Shown here piece after piece: positions 39,880 through 49,598 of a DNA stretch of 64,000 bases. Position numbers and translations under genes: made by a program. The stretch is from Polynucleobacter nymphae (GTDB taxonomy: Bacteria; Pseudomonadota; Gammaproteobacteria; Burkholderiales; Burkholderiaceae). The notes under the pieces are model-generated. The model ran no database searches. It was not told the DNA's origin and saw only the letters and a list, made by a program, of their open reading frames with translations. The stretch lies in contig NZ_JACVPA010000001.1 of the NCBI RefSeq assembly GCF_018882155.1, forward strand, positions 1,606,506 to 1,670,505. Direction: 5' to 3'. How positions within the stretch are numbered: the first letter of the stretch is position 1; each line of letters starts with the position of its first letter.

Positions 39880-40755
39880 ATGAACCAGAAAACACAGAGC
39901 AGCAGACGCAATTTTATAAAGACCTCAGCAATTGGGGCTACTGCAATTGGCGTTGGTTTTGTAGCAGCATCTGAGCCAGTGCTGGCTGCAGCCATTGAGA
40001 CGGATTTCAATGGCCTCAAAGCTGGTGAACAAATGATTCCGGTAGGTAGCTTTCAGATGCCCGCTTATGTATCGCGTCCTGAAAAAGCCAAGGGATCTTT
40101 GCCCATCATTATTGTGGCGAGTGAGATCTTTGGTGTGCACGAATATATTGCGGACGTCACTCGTCGTTTTGCAAAGCTTGGTTATCTCGCAATTGCTCCA
40201 GAGTTTTTTACTCGAGCTGGTGACCCCAATACCTATGGCACTACCGCAGAGATTCAGAAGAATATTGTGGCTAAAACACCGGATGCACAAGTTCTGAATG
40301 ATTTGCAGGCTGCTTTAGTGTGGGCTGGTAAAAATGGTGGCGATCTCAAAAGAGTCGGTGTTACTGGGTTCTGTTGGGGTGGGCGCATTACTTGGCTATC
40401 TGCCACATTGCCTCAAGTGCGCGCGGGAGTAGCTTGGTATGGCCGCTTGATTGGTGAGAAGACGGAAGGTAATCCCCGTCATCCAGTAGACATTGCTGCA
40501 GATTTGAAGGCACCAGTTCTTGGTTTATATGGCGGTGCTGATGCTGGTATTTCTCTGGAGAGTGTTGAGCAGATGCGCGCAGCAATAGCAGAAGCAGCTC
40601 CTAAGAACCCTGCTGCTAAAGCATGTCAGTTTGAGGTATATCCCGATACCCCTCATGCTTTCCATGCTGACTATCGCGCAACCTATCGCGAAGGTCCCGC
40701 TAAAGACGGTTGGGAAAAGTGTATCGCTTGGTTTAAGAAAATGGGAGTAGCTTAG
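39880..40755 (+). CDS. Tat-exported dienelactone-hydrolase family protein
   Basis: This is an alpha/beta hydrolase of 291 residues. ATG 39880 has a good AAGGAG site 9 nt upstream. The N terminus carries a twin-arginine signal (SSRRNFIKTSAIGATAIGVG...), so the enzyme should be exported folded to the periplasm. The dienelactone hydrolase signature GVTGFCWGGR carries the nucleophile Cys. A conserved Asp lies in LGLYGGADAGI and a His in YPDTPHAFHADYR. Natural substrates of such exported homologues are unknown; carboxymethylenebutenolide itself is only one possibility. It follows polA by 25 nt. Confidence 0.88.
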   Translation: MNQKTQSSRRNFIKTSAIGATAIGVGFVAASEPVLAAAIETDFNGLKAGEQMIPVGSFQMPAYVSRPEKAKGSLPIIIVASEIFGVHEYIADVTRRFAKLGYLAIAPEFFTRAGDPNTYGTTAEIQKNIVAKTPDAQVLNDLQAALVWAGKNGGDLKRVGVTGFCWGGRITWLSATLPQVRAGVAWYGRLIGEKTEGNPRHPVDIAADLKAPVLGLYGGADAGISLESVEQMRAAIAEAAPKNPAAKACQFEVYPDTPHAFHADYRATYREGPAKDGWEKCIAWFKKMGVA

Positions 40756-40760
40756 TCACC

Positions 40761-41534
40761 ATGACGGTTTTACAAACCCTTGTCTTAGTTACTGCCTTAG
40801 CGGGAGTTGCTAGTGTCTTAGTAGCAGCTACTTTTTCAGTAGCCTTGCTGGCCAAGATGGTCAACAACATGGTGAGTTTGTCGGTCGGCATTTTGCTGGC
40901 GACTGCTTTACTGCATTCCTTACCTGAAGCATTCAATATCTCAGGGGCAAGCCCACAGCTGTTGTTTGCAACATTACTTGCGGGTTTATTGGGCTTCTTC
41001 CTGCTCGAGAAAATTGCCCTCTTGCGCCATGACCACCATCATGAGGGTGATGGTCATTCTCATCACCATGGACATGACGCTGAGAATGCTGGCCGCAGCG
41101 GTTGGATGATCTTGGTCGGGGATGGTATTCATAATTTCGTAGATGGCATCTTGATTGCTGCTGCATTTATGGCCGACTATCAAGTGGGTATCTTTACCGC
41201 AATTGCGATCATTGCACATGAGATTCCGCAAGAAATTGGCGATTTCATTGTTTTGCTCAATGCAGGTTTTTCAAAAGCCCGCGCATTGTTGTACAACCTG
41301 ATTTGTGGTTTAGCGGCAGTGCTTGGTGGTGTATTGGCCTATTTCTTTTTGGAGAAGGCGCACGCAGCAATGCCGTATTTACTAGTCATTGCATCTAGTA
41401 GTTTTATCTATATTGCAGTGAGTGATTTAATCCCTCAAATGCACCGCCGTCCTCATTGGGTAGAGTCTTTGCGTCAAACAATTTTGATTGCGTGTGGCGT
41501 AGGATTCGTGATCCTACTATCCTTGCTGCATTGA
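40761..41534 (+). CDS. ZIP-family divalent metal transporter
   Basis: This is an inner-membrane metal importer of 257 residues with about eight helices. The metal-site helices carry GDGIHNFVDGILIAAAFM and AIIAHEIPQEIGDFIVLLNAG, the core ZIP signature. Between helices 3 and 4 there is a histidine-rich loop (DHHHEGDGHSHHHGHDAEN, about residues 92-110), typical for zinc sensing or buffering. Zinc is likely, but iron or manganese are possible. It begins 5 nt after the hydrolase stop and is probably cotranscribed. Confidence 0.92.
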   Translation: MTVLQTLVLVTALAGVASVLVAATFSVALLAKMVNNMVSLSVGILLATALLHSLPEAFNISGASPQLLFATLLAGLLGFFLLEKIALLRHDHHHEGDGHSHHHGHDAENAGRSGWMILVGDGIHNFVDGILIAAAFMADYQVGIFTAIAIIAHEIPQEIGDFIVLLNAGFSKARALLYNLICGLAAVLGGVLAYFFLEKAHAAMPYLLVIASSSFIYIAVSDLIPQMHRRPHWVESLRQTILIACGVGFVILLSLLH

Positions 41535-41548
41535 GAGCTTAACTGGCG

Positions 41549-42382
41549 CTAATCAGTAGCAATCGGTCTTATAGGGTCGGCGCACCACTCGCTCCAACTG
41601 CCTGCATACAGACGTGAACCCTTTAATCCTGCTACTTCCATTGCCAAAAGATTATGACAGGCAGTAACACCTGAACCACATTGATGAATCACTTCAGATG
41701 GTTTCTTGGTACCCAGTAGCTCTAGATAATCTTTAAAGAGTTGCTCAGGTGCTTTAAATGCTGTGGCAGAAAGATTGCCTTTAAAGAAGTGATTAACTGC
41801 ACCTGGGATATGTCCACCAATAGGGTCTAAGGTTTCATTCTCACCATGAAAGCGATCATTGGCTCTGGCATCAATGACGAGATTTTTACCAGACTGTAGA
41901 TTGCTCACCACATCACTAACTAAGGCCAGGCCAACATAAGGCATAGGCTCAATCGCTTGAGATGTCGACGTTGGATTGCGGGGTATTATCCCCATCGGCC
42001 CATTCCAAGCATCAAGACCACCGTCTAAGACGCGGACATTGGCATGTCCTGTGGCTTTGAGCATCCACCATAGGCGACTGGCATAAACCGAGCCCTGTTT
42101 GTCGTAAGCCACTACTAGCGTGTTTGGGCTCATACCTAAACGGGCTTTGGTTTTTGCCCAAGCTTCAGGAGAAGGGAGTGGATGTCGACCATTGACTCCA
42201 GTTTTAGTTCCAGACATGTCTTGATCAAGATCGACATAAATAGCACCAGGGATATGACTTTCTTCGTACGCTTTTCTGCCAGCTTCTGGATTTGCTAAAT
42301 CAAAGCGGCAATCGCAGAGTAAAACATTCTCACCACTATTGAGGATTTCTTCTAACTGGTTTGCGGAAACTAGAGGAGTCAT
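41549..42382 (-). CDS. sseA: tandem-rhodanese sulfurtransferase (3-mercaptopyruvate sulfurtransferase type)
   Basis: This 277-residue protein consists of two rhodanese domains. The first is inactive-like (CDCRFDLANPEAGRKAYEESH). The second ends with the active-site loop QCGSGVTACHN, whose CGSGVTA form is that of 3-mercaptopyruvate sulfurtransferases; thiosulfate enzymes usually have CRKGVTA. It would move sulfur from mercaptopyruvate to thiols or cyanide. A ribosome site GGAAG lies before ATG 42382. It is 46 nt downstream of the Rieske oxygenase gene on the same strand. Confidence 0.88.
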   Translation of the reverse strand: MTPLVSANQLEEILNSGENVLLCDCRFDLANPEAGRKAYEESHIPGAIYVDLDQDMSGTKTGVNGRHPLPSPEAWAKTKARLGMSPNTLVVAYDKQGSVYASRLWWMLKATGHANVRVLDGGLDAWNGPMGIIPRNPTSTSQAIEPMPYVGLALVSDVVSNLQSGKNLVIDARANDRFHGENETLDPIGGHIPGAVNHFFKGNLSATAFKAPEQLFKDYLELLGTKKPSEVIHQCGSGVTACHNLLAMEVAGLKGSRLYAGSWSEWCADPIRPIATD

Positions 42383-42428
42383 AAGGCTTCCTATATTGAA
42401 TGCAAAATTATTTAAGAGAGCGTCTTAA

Positions 42429-43535
42429 TTATGCGCCTTGAAAATTCATTACGCGACGGTACCACTCATGAAAGTGTTGCATACCGTCTTCCATGGGGCT
42501 TTGATAGGGGCCTACTTCATTAATGCCGCGTGCAAAAAGGGCAGCACGACCTTGATCCATGCGCTCACCAATCTCATCATCCTCAATACAGGTTTCCATA
42601 TAGGCAGCACGTTCAGCTTCTACAAACTCGCGCTCGAATAGGGCGATTTCTTCTGGGTAATAGAACTCAACGATATTGCGCGTTTTATTTGGACCCATGG
42701 GGTGCAGAGTAGAAACACAGAGTACGCCTGGGTACCACTCCACCATCACATTAGGGTAGTAAGTCAGCCAGATTGCCCCATGCCGCGGTGTTTTACCGTT
42801 GTATTGACGTAAGACCGCATCGTGCCAGTTGCGGTATACCGGTGAACCTGGCGTTTGCAAATCTTTATGAATTCCAACAGTTTGCACACTATGCCAGTCA
42901 CCAAATTCCCAGCGCAAATCTTCACAAGAAATAAACTTACCTAAGCCAGGATGAAATGGCACAACATGGTAATCCTCGAGATAAACCTCAATAAATGTTT
43001 TCCAGTTGTAATTGCAATCGTGTACTTCAACATGATCAAGTAGGTAACCATCAAATTGAAGATCTTCGGCCACACCGAGTTTTGCAAGATCAGCTCGCAC
43101 ATCGCGCGGACCTTCAAATAAAAGCCCTTGCCAATTTTGCAAAGGGGACTTGCCTAGGTTAAGGCAAGGCTTATCTTCAAAATGGGGTGCGCCTAACAAA
43201 TTTCCACCTAAGTCATAAGTCCAACGATGGAGTGGGCAAACAATATTTTCTGCTTTACCTTTGCCGTTGAGCATCAGCGCTTGGCGATGACGGCAGACGT
43301 TAGAAAGTAGTTCGACGCCAGATTCATTGCGAACCAGGATGCGACCTTCGTTTTCTGCGCTTAAGGTTTGATAGGAGCCAATTTCAGACACCATGAGTTC
43401 GTGGCCAACATAGCCAGGCCCCTGCTTAAAAAGCAGTTCAATTTCCCGCTGATAGAGGTCAGCGTCAAAATATGCCGAAACCGGCAGTTGTAGATTGGAC
43501 GGCGCAAGCTTCTGCGCGGCAGCCAGATTAGTCAT
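42429..43535 (-). CDS. Rieske-type ring-hydroxylating oxygenase alpha subunit
   Basis: This is a non-haem iron oxygenase of 368 residues. The Rieske [2Fe-2S] ligands are visible in NVCRHRQ and IVCPLHRW (about C81/H83 and C100/H103). The mononuclear iron site is in LEDYHVVPFHPG, with the bridging Asp just before. The substrate cannot be told: relatives act on aromatics, choline-like amines or betaines. No ferredoxin or beta subunit lies next to it. I chose ATG 43535; GTG 43544 is possible. The 150 bp upstream, toward xseB, holds no further gene. Confidence 0.85.
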   Translation of the reverse strand: MTNLAAAQKLAPSNLQLPVSAYFDADLYQREIELLFKQGPGYVGHELMVSEIGSYQTLSAENEGRILVRNESGVELLSNVCRHRQALMLNGKGKAENIVCPLHRWTYDLGGNLLGAPHFEDKPCLNLGKSPLQNWQGLLFEGPRDVRADLAKLGVAEDLQFDGYLLDHVEVHDCNYNWKTFIEVYLEDYHVVPFHPGLGKFISCEDLRWEFGDWHSVQTVGIHKDLQTPGSPVYRNWHDAVLRQYNGKTPRHGAIWLTYYPNVMVEWYPGVLCVSTLHPMGPNKTRNIVEFYYPEEIALFEREFVEAERAAYMETCIEDDEIGERMDQGRAALFARGINEVGPYQSPMEDGMQHFHEWYRRVMNFQGA

Positions 43536-43696
43536 TCTCCCCACCCCCGAAAACGTCAGCCGAAGCTAAGCGGAATAACCAATCCAACCATCGACGGATC
43601 GATATTGGAAAGGAAGGGGTCGATTATACCCATCTGAAGGGCTTCTCGCTTTAATATGTAGGGCTATCCGTATGGGAAATATGAAGGAAACAGCTT

Positions 43697-43930
43697 ATGC
43701 CAGCCAAAAAGTCAGAGACTCAAAAACCAGGCCTTGAGGTCACAATCGACCCAGATCTCCGCTATGAGCAAGCTGTGAAAGAGCTCGAAAAGTTAATTTC
43801 GGACATGGAGTCAGGAAAATTCTCTTTGGAAGAGACCCTTTTAGCTTATCAACGCGGTGCTGCTTTGTTAAAGCATTGCCAGGGCGTGCTTGCTCAAGTT
43901 GAACAACAAGTGCGAGTGTTCGAGGCTTAA
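43697..43930 (+). CDS. xseB: exodeoxyribonuclease VII small subunit
   Basis: This is a 77-residue helical protein that joins the large subunit XseA to degrade single-stranded DNA. The family core is clear: RYEQAVKELEKLISDMESG, then LEETLLAYQRGAALLKHC. The N terminus is a short lysine-rich tail. A GAAGGA ribosome site precedes ATG 43697. The stop shares one base with the ispA start (TAATG), the common xseB-ispA-dxs order. Confidence 0.95.
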   Translation: MPAKKSETQKPGLEVTIDPDLRYEQAVKELEKLISDMESGKFSLEETLLAYQRGAALLKHCQGVLAQVEQQVRVFEA

Positions 43931-44820
43931 TGACTACCATTTTTCAATTTCAAGAGTGGCTTAGTAATCGCTCTGAGCGAGCTGAGAGTGCATTAGATGG
44001 CTTACTCGATTCTGCTCAAACTACGCCGCATCGTTTACATGAAGCGATGCGTTATGCAGCGCAAGGTGGTGGCAAACGAATTCGTCCCTTGTTAGTTTAT
44101 GCAGCAGGCTCTCTTGGTGATGCTAAGGCGCAGGCATTAGATGCTGCTGCAGTGGCGATTGAATGTATTCATGCTTATTCATTAGTACACGATGATTTAC
44201 CTTGCATGGATGATGATGATTTACGTCGTGGCCGTCCAACCGTGCACAAAGCTTTTGATGAGGCAACTGCGCTTCTGGTTGGCGATGCTTTGCAAACCCG
44301 TGCTTTTGAGATACTCGCCAATGCGGAGTGTGAAGTGGATGTACGCTTACAAATGATCAGTGCTTTAGCTGCAGCTTCTGGTTCGCGGGGTATGGCAGGC
44401 GGTCAAGCAATTGATTTAGAGAGCGTTGGAATAAAATTAGATCTGGCAGGTTTAAAACAAATGCATGCCATGAAAACTGGTGCTTTACTCTCTTGTGCTG
44501 TTGAGTTAGGCGGCATTGCAGCACATCTCAATTCTGGTCAAATGGCGCAACTCCAAAAATATTCAACAGCTCTTGGCCTAGCGTTTCAGATTGTTGATGA
44601 TGTGCTTGATGCAACAGCTGATAGTCAAACCCTTGGCAAAACAGCGGGCAAGGACGCAGCAGCCAATAAGCCTACCTATGTAACTTTGATGGGTTTAGAC
44701 TACGCACAACAGCAAGCTAAAGAGTTACAAGAAATGGCAATTGCTAGCCTCCTTGATTTCGGTGGTAGGGCAGACGCCTTAAAAGATTTGGCGCTCTTAG
44801 TTGTTAATAGAGTTAAATAA
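43930..44820 (+). CDS. ispA: polyprenyl (farnesyl/geranyl) diphosphate synthase
   Basis: This enzyme condenses IPP with allylic diphosphates to make farnesyl diphosphate. It has 296 residues. The first aspartate-rich motif is DDLPCMDDDDLRRGRPT with the short-chain family's two-residue insertion, and the second is QIVDDVLD. GGKRIRPLLVYAAG near the N terminus and GKDAAANKPTYVTLMG near the C terminus are also typical of IspA. It uses the products of IspH and lies just upstream of dxs, so the cluster covers both ends of the isoprenoid route. Confidence 0.95.
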   Translation: MTTIFQFQEWLSNRSERAESALDGLLDSAQTTPHRLHEAMRYAAQGGGKRIRPLLVYAAGSLGDAKAQALDAAAVAIECIHAYSLVHDDLPCMDDDDLRRGRPTVHKAFDEATALLVGDALQTRAFEILANAECEVDVRLQMISALAAASGSRGMAGGQAIDLESVGIKLDLAGLKQMHAMKTGALLSCAVELGGIAAHLNSGQMAQLQKYSTALGLAFQIVDDVLDATADSQTLGKTAGKDAAANKPTYVTLMGLDYAQQQAKELQEMAIASLLDFGGRADALKDLALLVVNRVK

Positions 44821-44840
44821 GTACAGATTAAATCAATTTA

Positions 44841-46742
44841 ATGACTTTACATTCCATCAACTCCCCCAACGACTTAAAAAAACTGACTCGCGAAGAATTG
44901 CCAGCGCTTGCTGATGAGTTACGTCAATTTGTCTTGGATTCGGTATCGCAGACTGGCGGACATCTGTCATCTAATTTAGGAACCGTGGAGTTGTCGATTG
45001 CTTTGCATTATGTATTTGACACTCCAGATGATCGTATCGTGTGGGACGTGGGACACCAAAGCTACCCACACAAAATATTGACTGGCCGGCGTGAGCGTAT
45101 GAACACCCTGCGTCAGTTCAAAGGGCTATCAGGATTCCCACAGCGCGCAGAAAGTGAGTTTGATGCCTTTGGTACAGGGCACTCTTCTACCAGCATCTCG
45201 GCGGCGATGGGAATGGCTCGCGCATTTCAAACCAAGGGCGAGAATCATGTCGCTGTAGCAGTTATCGGCGATAGCGCGATGACTGGTGGTATGGCATTTG
45301 AGGCTATGAATAATGCTGGCGTGTACGACGATCTGCCGCTAGTGGTTATTCTGAATGACAACGATATGTCGATCTCTCCCGCAGTGGGCGCACTCAATCG
45401 TCACCTGGCAAGATTGCTGAGCGGCAATATTTATTCCGCTACCAAAAAAGGAATCGATAGTGTTTTATCGATTGCGCCCCCCTTACGTGAGTTTGCAAAA
45501 CGTCTTGAAGATCATGCTAAGGGCATGGTGTCACCTTCAACTATCTTTCAAGAGTTTGGTTTCAATTATTTTGGACCAATTGATGGCCATGATTTAGATG
45601 CTTTAATTCCAATGCTGCAGAACGTGCGCCGCCTTGCCTTAGAGGGAGGTGGCCCACAGTTCTTGCACGTAGTTACGCGCAAAGGTCAAGGCTATGAATT
45701 GGCTGAAGCCGATCCCGTTCTGTATCACGGCCCCAGCAAATTTAATCCTGAAGAGGGCGTTAAAAAAACGGTTGCCACCAAGAAAACTTTCACACAAGTA
45801 TTTGGTGAGTGGTTATGCGATATGGCTCATGCTGATCCATTATTAGTTGGTATTACACCAGCGATGCGCGAAGGTTCAGGTTTAGTTGAATTTGAAAAGA
45901 ATTTCCCAAAACGTTACTACGACGTCGGTATTGCCGAACAACATGCAGTCACATTCGCTGCAGGGATGGCATGCGAAGGGATGAAGCCAGTAGTGGCTAT
46001 TTATTCCACTTTCTTACAACGTGCTTACGATCAATTGATTCATGATGTGGCTTTGCAAGATTTGCCAGTCTTGTTTGCATTAGATCGCGCTGGCTTGGTT
46101 GGCGCTGATGGCGCAAGCCATGCAGGCGCTTATGACATTCCATTCTTGCGCTGTATTCCAAATATGTTGCTGATGACGCCAGCAGACGAGGCAGAGTGTC
46201 GAGATCTACTGACCACGGCATTTCATCAACCGCATCCAAGTGCTGTGCGCTACCCTCGTGGTGCAGGCGTTGGAGCGATTCCCTCTAAGGAGTTGAGAAC
46301 ATTACCCTTTGGTAAAGGTGAGCTGCGCCGTAAATCCCATGCGCCTGCTGGTCAACGCGTAGCAATTCTGGCATTTGGTACTTTGTTGTATCCAGCGCTA
46401 GAAGTTGCAGAGGGGATTGATGCGACTGTTGCTAACATGCGTTTCGTAAAACCACTCGATCTTGATCTGATTAAATCTTTAGCAGCGGATCATGAGTATT
46501 TTGTAACAATCGAGGACGGCGTCATTGCGGGTGGTGCAGGAAGTGCTTGCTTGGAAGCTCTCGCTCATCTCGGAATTAATAAACCCCTTTTGCAGTTAGG
46601 TCTTCCCGATCAATTCATTGAACATGGGGACTATAACCTGCTGATGAGCAAGTGTGGGCTGGATGTAGAGGGCATCACCGATTCCATCAAACAACGTTTT
46701 CCAGCTGTATTCACAATAAATTCAGTGTTGGTGGGCAAATAA
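44841..46742 (+). CDS. dxs: 1-deoxy-D-xylulose-5-phosphate synthase
   Basis: This thiamine-diphosphate enzyme condenses pyruvate and glyceraldehyde 3-phosphate, the entry step of the MEP pathway. It has 633 residues. Visible: [16 protein letters not shown], the ThDP/Mg motif [17 protein letters not shown], the catalytic Glu in [15 protein letters not shown], and the C-terminal transketolase domain. It stands 20 nt after ispA. With ispA and ispH in this window, three enzymes of one pathway are covered. Confidence 0.97.
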   Translation: MTLHSINSPNDLKKLTREELPALADELRQFVLDSVSQTGGHLSSNLGTVELSIALHYVFDTPDDRIVWDVGHQSYPHKILTGRRERMNTLRQFKGLSGFPQRAESEFDAFGTGHSSTSISAAMGMARAFQTKGENHVAVAVIGDSAMTGGMAFEAMNNAGVYDDLPLVVILNDNDMSISPAVGALNRHLARLLSGNIYSATKKGIDSVLSIAPPLREFAKRLEDHAKGMVSPSTIFQEFGFNYFGPIDGHDLDALIPMLQNVRRLALEGGGPQFLHVVTRKGQGYELAEADPVLYHGPSKFNPEEGVKKTVATKKTFTQVFGEWLCDMAHADPLLVGITPAMREGSGLVEFEKNFPKRYYDVGIAEQHAVTFAAGMACEGMKPVVAIYSTFLQRAYDQLIHDVALQDLPVLFALDRAGLVGADGASHAGAYDIPFLRCIPNMLLMTPADEAECRDLLTTAFHQPHPSAVRYPRGAGVGAIPSKELRTLPFGKGELRRKSHAPAGQRVAILAFGTLLYPALEVAEGIDATVANMRFVKPLDLDLIKSLAADHEYFVTIEDGVIAGGAGSACLEALAHLGINKPLLQLGLPDQFIEHGDYNLLMSKCGLDVEGITDSIKQRFPAVFTINSVLVGK

Positions 46743-46767
46743 GCCCGTTTTGCTTGAAAATAGAGTT

Positions 46768-47595
46768 ATGAATGACATGAACCCCGCCTTTCTGAAAGCC
46801 AGCGCAATGCCTGATGTGCAATCCACATTAGATGAGCGTGCTTTGCCGATTGAGCAGGTTGGTATTCGTGGTGTGCGTCATCCCTTGACCATTCGCAGTG
46901 CATCTGGAGATTTTCCATCCGTTGGAACTTTTGAGATGGATGTGGCCTTACCTGCGCATGTCAAAGGAACGCATATGTCGCGTTTCATGGCGCTTCTACA
47001 AAAACAAGAAATGGCAGTTGATAGCACAACAGTTGTTGCAATGGTGTGCGACATGCTGCCTTTGCTTGATGCTAAAGAAGGCCATGTGCAGTTTACTTAT
47101 ACCCACTTCGTTAAAAAAGCAGCGCCTGTCTCTGGTGTTGAAAGCCTAATGGATTACGAAGTGACGTGGATCGCAAAAGCCAAAAAGAATCCTGCAGGAA
47201 AATTGGATATTGAACTGGGATTACGTGCTCAAGTACCAGTGATGAGTTTATGTCCCTGCTCTAAAGAGATTTCAGAATTTGGGGCGCACAATCAACGCTC
47301 CCATGTCATCATGGATGTGGTGTTAGATTCAGAAACAAAGATGACAGTGGAAGATTTAATTACCGCTGCAGAAAGCGAAGCTTCTAGTGAGCTTTGGGGC
47401 TTGCTTAAGCGTCCCGATGAGAAGTGGGTGACTGAGCATTCGTATAGCAATCCTAAATTCGTAGAGGATTTAGTTCGTGATGTAGCCGGCAATCTCAAGG
47501 CTGATCAGCGTATCCGGTCCTTTGTAGTTGAGGCCGAGAACTTTGAGTCTATTCATAACCACAGTGCTTTTGCCAGAATTAGCTTCTCAAAATAA
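46768..47595 (+). CDS. folE2: GTP cyclohydrolase FolE2 (type IB)
   Basis: This enzyme forms 7,8-dihydroneopterin triphosphate from GTP for folate and related cofactors. The COG1469/FolE2 family signature is visible: [22 protein letters not shown], and the metal/catalytic cysteine segment [23 protein letters not shown] 46768 ([10 protein letters not shown]) gives 275 residues; a TTG at 46750 is less likely. FolE2 tolerates low zinc in studied bacteria. It lies 25 nt behind dxs. It is convergent to tsaD with only 16 nt between stops. Confidence 0.94.
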   Translation: MNDMNPAFLKASAMPDVQSTLDERALPIEQVGIRGVRHPLTIRSASGDFPSVGTFEMDVALPAHVKGTHMSRFMALLQKQEMAVDSTTVVAMVCDMLPLLDAKEGHVQFTYTHFVKKAAPVSGVESLMDYEVTWIAKAKKNPAGKLDIELGLRAQVPVMSLCPCSKEISEFGAHNQRSHVIMDVVLDSETKMTVEDLITAAESEASSELWGLLKRPDEKWVTEHSYSNPKFVEDLVRDVAGNLKADQRIRSFVVEAENFESIHNHSAFARISFSK

Positions 47596-47611
47596 ACTGA
47601 TTTCACAGATT

Positions 47612-48682
47612 TTATAGATTGTTGCTATGCAAATCCCAACGGGGTTTGATATCAAAAGCCCCAGATTTAGTCGAACCATTATTTTCTACCAGCATGCGCA
47701 GCGCTCCTGCAAATGCAATCATGACGCCGTTATCTGTACATAGCTCCAATGGTGGATAGTGCACTTCAAAACCGTTCTTTTGGGCTTTGTCATTTAGTGC
47801 CTTGCGTAGTTGTGAATTAGCCCCCACGCCACCAGCCAGAACTAAATGCTTACAGCCAGTTTGCTTGAGTGCTTTTTCTGATTTACTCACTAGTACTACA
47901 ACGATGGAGTCAACAAAGCTGCGTGCAAGATCTGCCTGAAATTGCATTACCTCACTAGGGCCACTAATTTTTTTCTCTGCAAACTTTTTAACTTGATTCA
48001 GAACGGCAGTCTTTAATCCTGAGAAAGAAAAATCTAAATCGCCAGAGTGCAGCATGGGTTTTGGTAGATCAAAGATTCCAGGCCGTCCTTTTTCTGCCAA
48101 CTTAGAAATGGCAGCGCCACCTGGGTAATCTAAGCCTAATAATTTGGCAGTCTTATCAAATGCCTCGCCTGCAGCATCGTCCAAGGTTTCGCCTAAAAGT
48201 TCGTATTGGCCAATGCCCAAAACTTTCATGAGTTGGGTGTGACCACCAGAGACTAGTAGGGCAATAAAGGGAAACTGGGGCGCTGTTTGGCCTAAAAGCG
48301 GGGAGAGCAGATGTCCCTCGAGGTGGTGAACCCCAATTGAGGGCAAATTGAGCCCTTGGGCTAGCGATTTAGCAAAAGCACTACCCACTAGAAGGGCGCC
48401 AGCAAGGCCTGGACCCTGAGTGAAGGCAACCGCATCAATACCATCTAATTTGAGCCCAGATTGACTTAAAGATTGGTCTAAAAGGGGTAAAACACGCCGG
48501 ATGTGATCTCTTGAGGCTAGCTCTGGAACTACGCCACCATAGTCTTTGTGCATGGCGATTTGGGAGTGCAAACCCTGGCCTAGAATGCCCTGGAATGCAG
48601 GTTTGCCTTCCTCCCAAGGGGTGGTGTTGTATAAAGCCACCCCAGTCTCGTCACAAGAAGTTTCTATCCCTAAAACAATCAT
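47612..48682 (-). CDS. tsaD: tRNA N6-adenosine threonylcarbamoyltransferase
   Basis: This is the catalytic subunit for t6A at position 37 of ANN-decoding tRNAs. It has 356 residues in the ASKHA fold: [15 protein letters not shown] at the N terminus, the metal-binding HxxxH in [10 protein letters not shown] (H120, H124), and [19 protein letters not shown] is near the C terminus. The gene is divergent from rpsU, a very common arrangement that links it to the macromolecular-synthesis operon. Confidence 0.98.
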   Translation of the reverse strand: MIVLGIETSCDETGVALYNTTPWEEGKPAFQGILGQGLHSQIAMHKDYGGVVPELASRDHIRRVLPLLDQSLSQSGLKLDGIDAVAFTQGPGLAGALLVGSAFAKSLAQGLNLPSIGVHHLEGHLLSPLLGQTAPQFPFIALLVSGGHTQLMKVLGIGQYELLGETLDDAAGEAFDKTAKLLGLDYPGGAAISKLAEKGRPGIFDLPKPMLHSGDLDFSFSGLKTAVLNQVKKFAEKKISGPSEVMQFQADLARSFVDSIVVVLVSKSEKALKQTGCKHLVLAGGVGANSQLRKALNDKAQKNGFEVHYPPLELCTDNGVMIAFAGALRMLVENNGSTKSGAFDIKPRWDLHSNNL

Positions 48683-48697
48683 TTTTTGGTTTGGTCG

Positions 48698-48706
48698 TGC
48701 TAGAAT
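48698..48706 (+). promoter_or_regulatory. extended -10 promoter of rpsU
   Basis: TGC-TAGAAT (48698-48706) matches an extended -10 element. No good -35 is seen. The 5' leader to the rpsU ATG would be about 46 nt. Confidence 0.45.
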
Positions 48707-48759
48707 CGCAATTCAGTTAATTTTTCGATATTTATCGAGCATATACGAGTTAAATAAGT

Positions 48760-48972
48760 ATGACTACAGTCCGCCTCCGCGAAAACGAACCATTTGAAGT
48801 GGCATTGCGCCGTTTCAAGCGCACCATTGAAAAAAATGGTCTTTTGACAGACTTGCGTGCCCGCGAGTTTTACGAGAAGCCAACGGCTGAACGTAAGCGT
48901 AAAAAGGCCGCCGCTGCAAAACGCCATTACAAGCGTATTCGCAGCCAAATGTTGCCTAAGAAGCTTTACTAA
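48760..48972 (+). CDS. rpsU: 30S ribosomal protein S21
   Basis: This is a 70-residue strongly basic protein. It begins [20 protein letters not shown] and ends with [17 protein letters not shown], the S21 pattern. S21 helps position the Shine-Dalgarno interaction on the 30S subunit. That is notable here, because several genes in this window lack a Shine-Dalgarno. It leads the rpsU-yqeY-dnaG-rpoD operon and is followed by two hairpins before yqeY. Confidence 0.97.
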   Translation: MTTVRLRENEPFEVALRRFKRTIEKNGLLTDLRAREFYEKPTAERKRKKAAAAKRHYKRIRSQMLPKKLY

Positions 48973-48985
48973 TAGAATTTAAAAG

Positions 48986-49040
48986 CTCTCTTCACCGAGA
49001 GGCTTTGAAACCCGCTGACGGTGAAACGCAGCGGGTTTTT
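48986..49040 (+). terminator. terminator / processing hairpins after rpsU
   Basis: Two hairpins: CTCTC-TTCACC-GAGAG (48986-49001) and CCCGCTG / CAGCGGG with an 11-nt loop (49011-49035) followed by five T. The second is a Rho-independent terminator. In E. coli the rpsU-dnaG spacer also holds a terminator that lowers dnaG expression. Confidence 0.82.
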
Positions 49041-49100
49041 GCTTTTTGAATTGCTAACCATAGCTAGACAGCGAAATATATTCAACATCAGGAAAATGCC

Positions 49101-49547
49101 ATGAGTCTAAAAGATCAAATCACTGAAGATATGAAAAATGCCATGCGTGCAAAAGAGACTGCACGTTTGGGAGCTATTCGTTTGTTATTAGCCGCTATTA
49201 AGCAGCGTGAGGTTGATGAACGTATTGTTTTGGATGATGCAGCAGTAATTGCAATCATTGAAAAAATGATGAAGCAGCGTAAAGACTCGATCTCTCAGTT
49301 TGAAAAAGCCAATCGTGATGATTTGGTAGCAATCGAAGCTGCTGAAATGCTCATCTTGCAAGCCTATTTGCCTGCACAAATGTCGGATGCCGAAGTGGAG
49401 GCCGCAGTAGCTGCAGCAGTTGCTTCTACAGGTGCTGCCGGTCCTCAGGATATGGGTAAAGTGATTGGCGCCCTGAAGGGTCAATTGGCTGGCAAGGCTG
49501 ATATGGGTAAGGTATCTGCTTTAGTAAAAGCCGCACTCGCTAAGTAA
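49101..49547 (+). CDS. GatB/YqeY domain protein
   Basis: This is a 148-residue YqeY-type protein, related to the tRNA-binding tail of GatB and of some GlnRS. Visible core: MKNAMRAKETARLGAIRLLLAAIKQREVD (described only) and LPAQMSDAEVEAAVAAAVA, ending DMGKVSALVKAALAK. No catalytic role is established. Its place between rpsU and dnaG is widely conserved in Beta- and Gammaproteobacteria. Confidence 0.92.
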   Translation: MSLKDQITEDMKNAMRAKETARLGAIRLLLAAIKQREVDERIVLDDAAVIAIIEKMMKQRKDSISQFEKANRDDLVAIEAAEMLILQAYLPAQMSDAEVEAAVAAAVASTGAAGPQDMGKVIGALKGQLAGKADMGKVSALVKAALAK

Positions 49548-49598
49548 GTAATTAAGCGACTAGCCAACTAAGTAAAACAGTTTCATACTGCTAGCCTG

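Noticed and set aside
40933..41231. Minus-strand histidine-rich small frames in the ZIP gene
   Set aside because: They mirror the His-rich loop codons of the ZIP transporter on the opposite strand.
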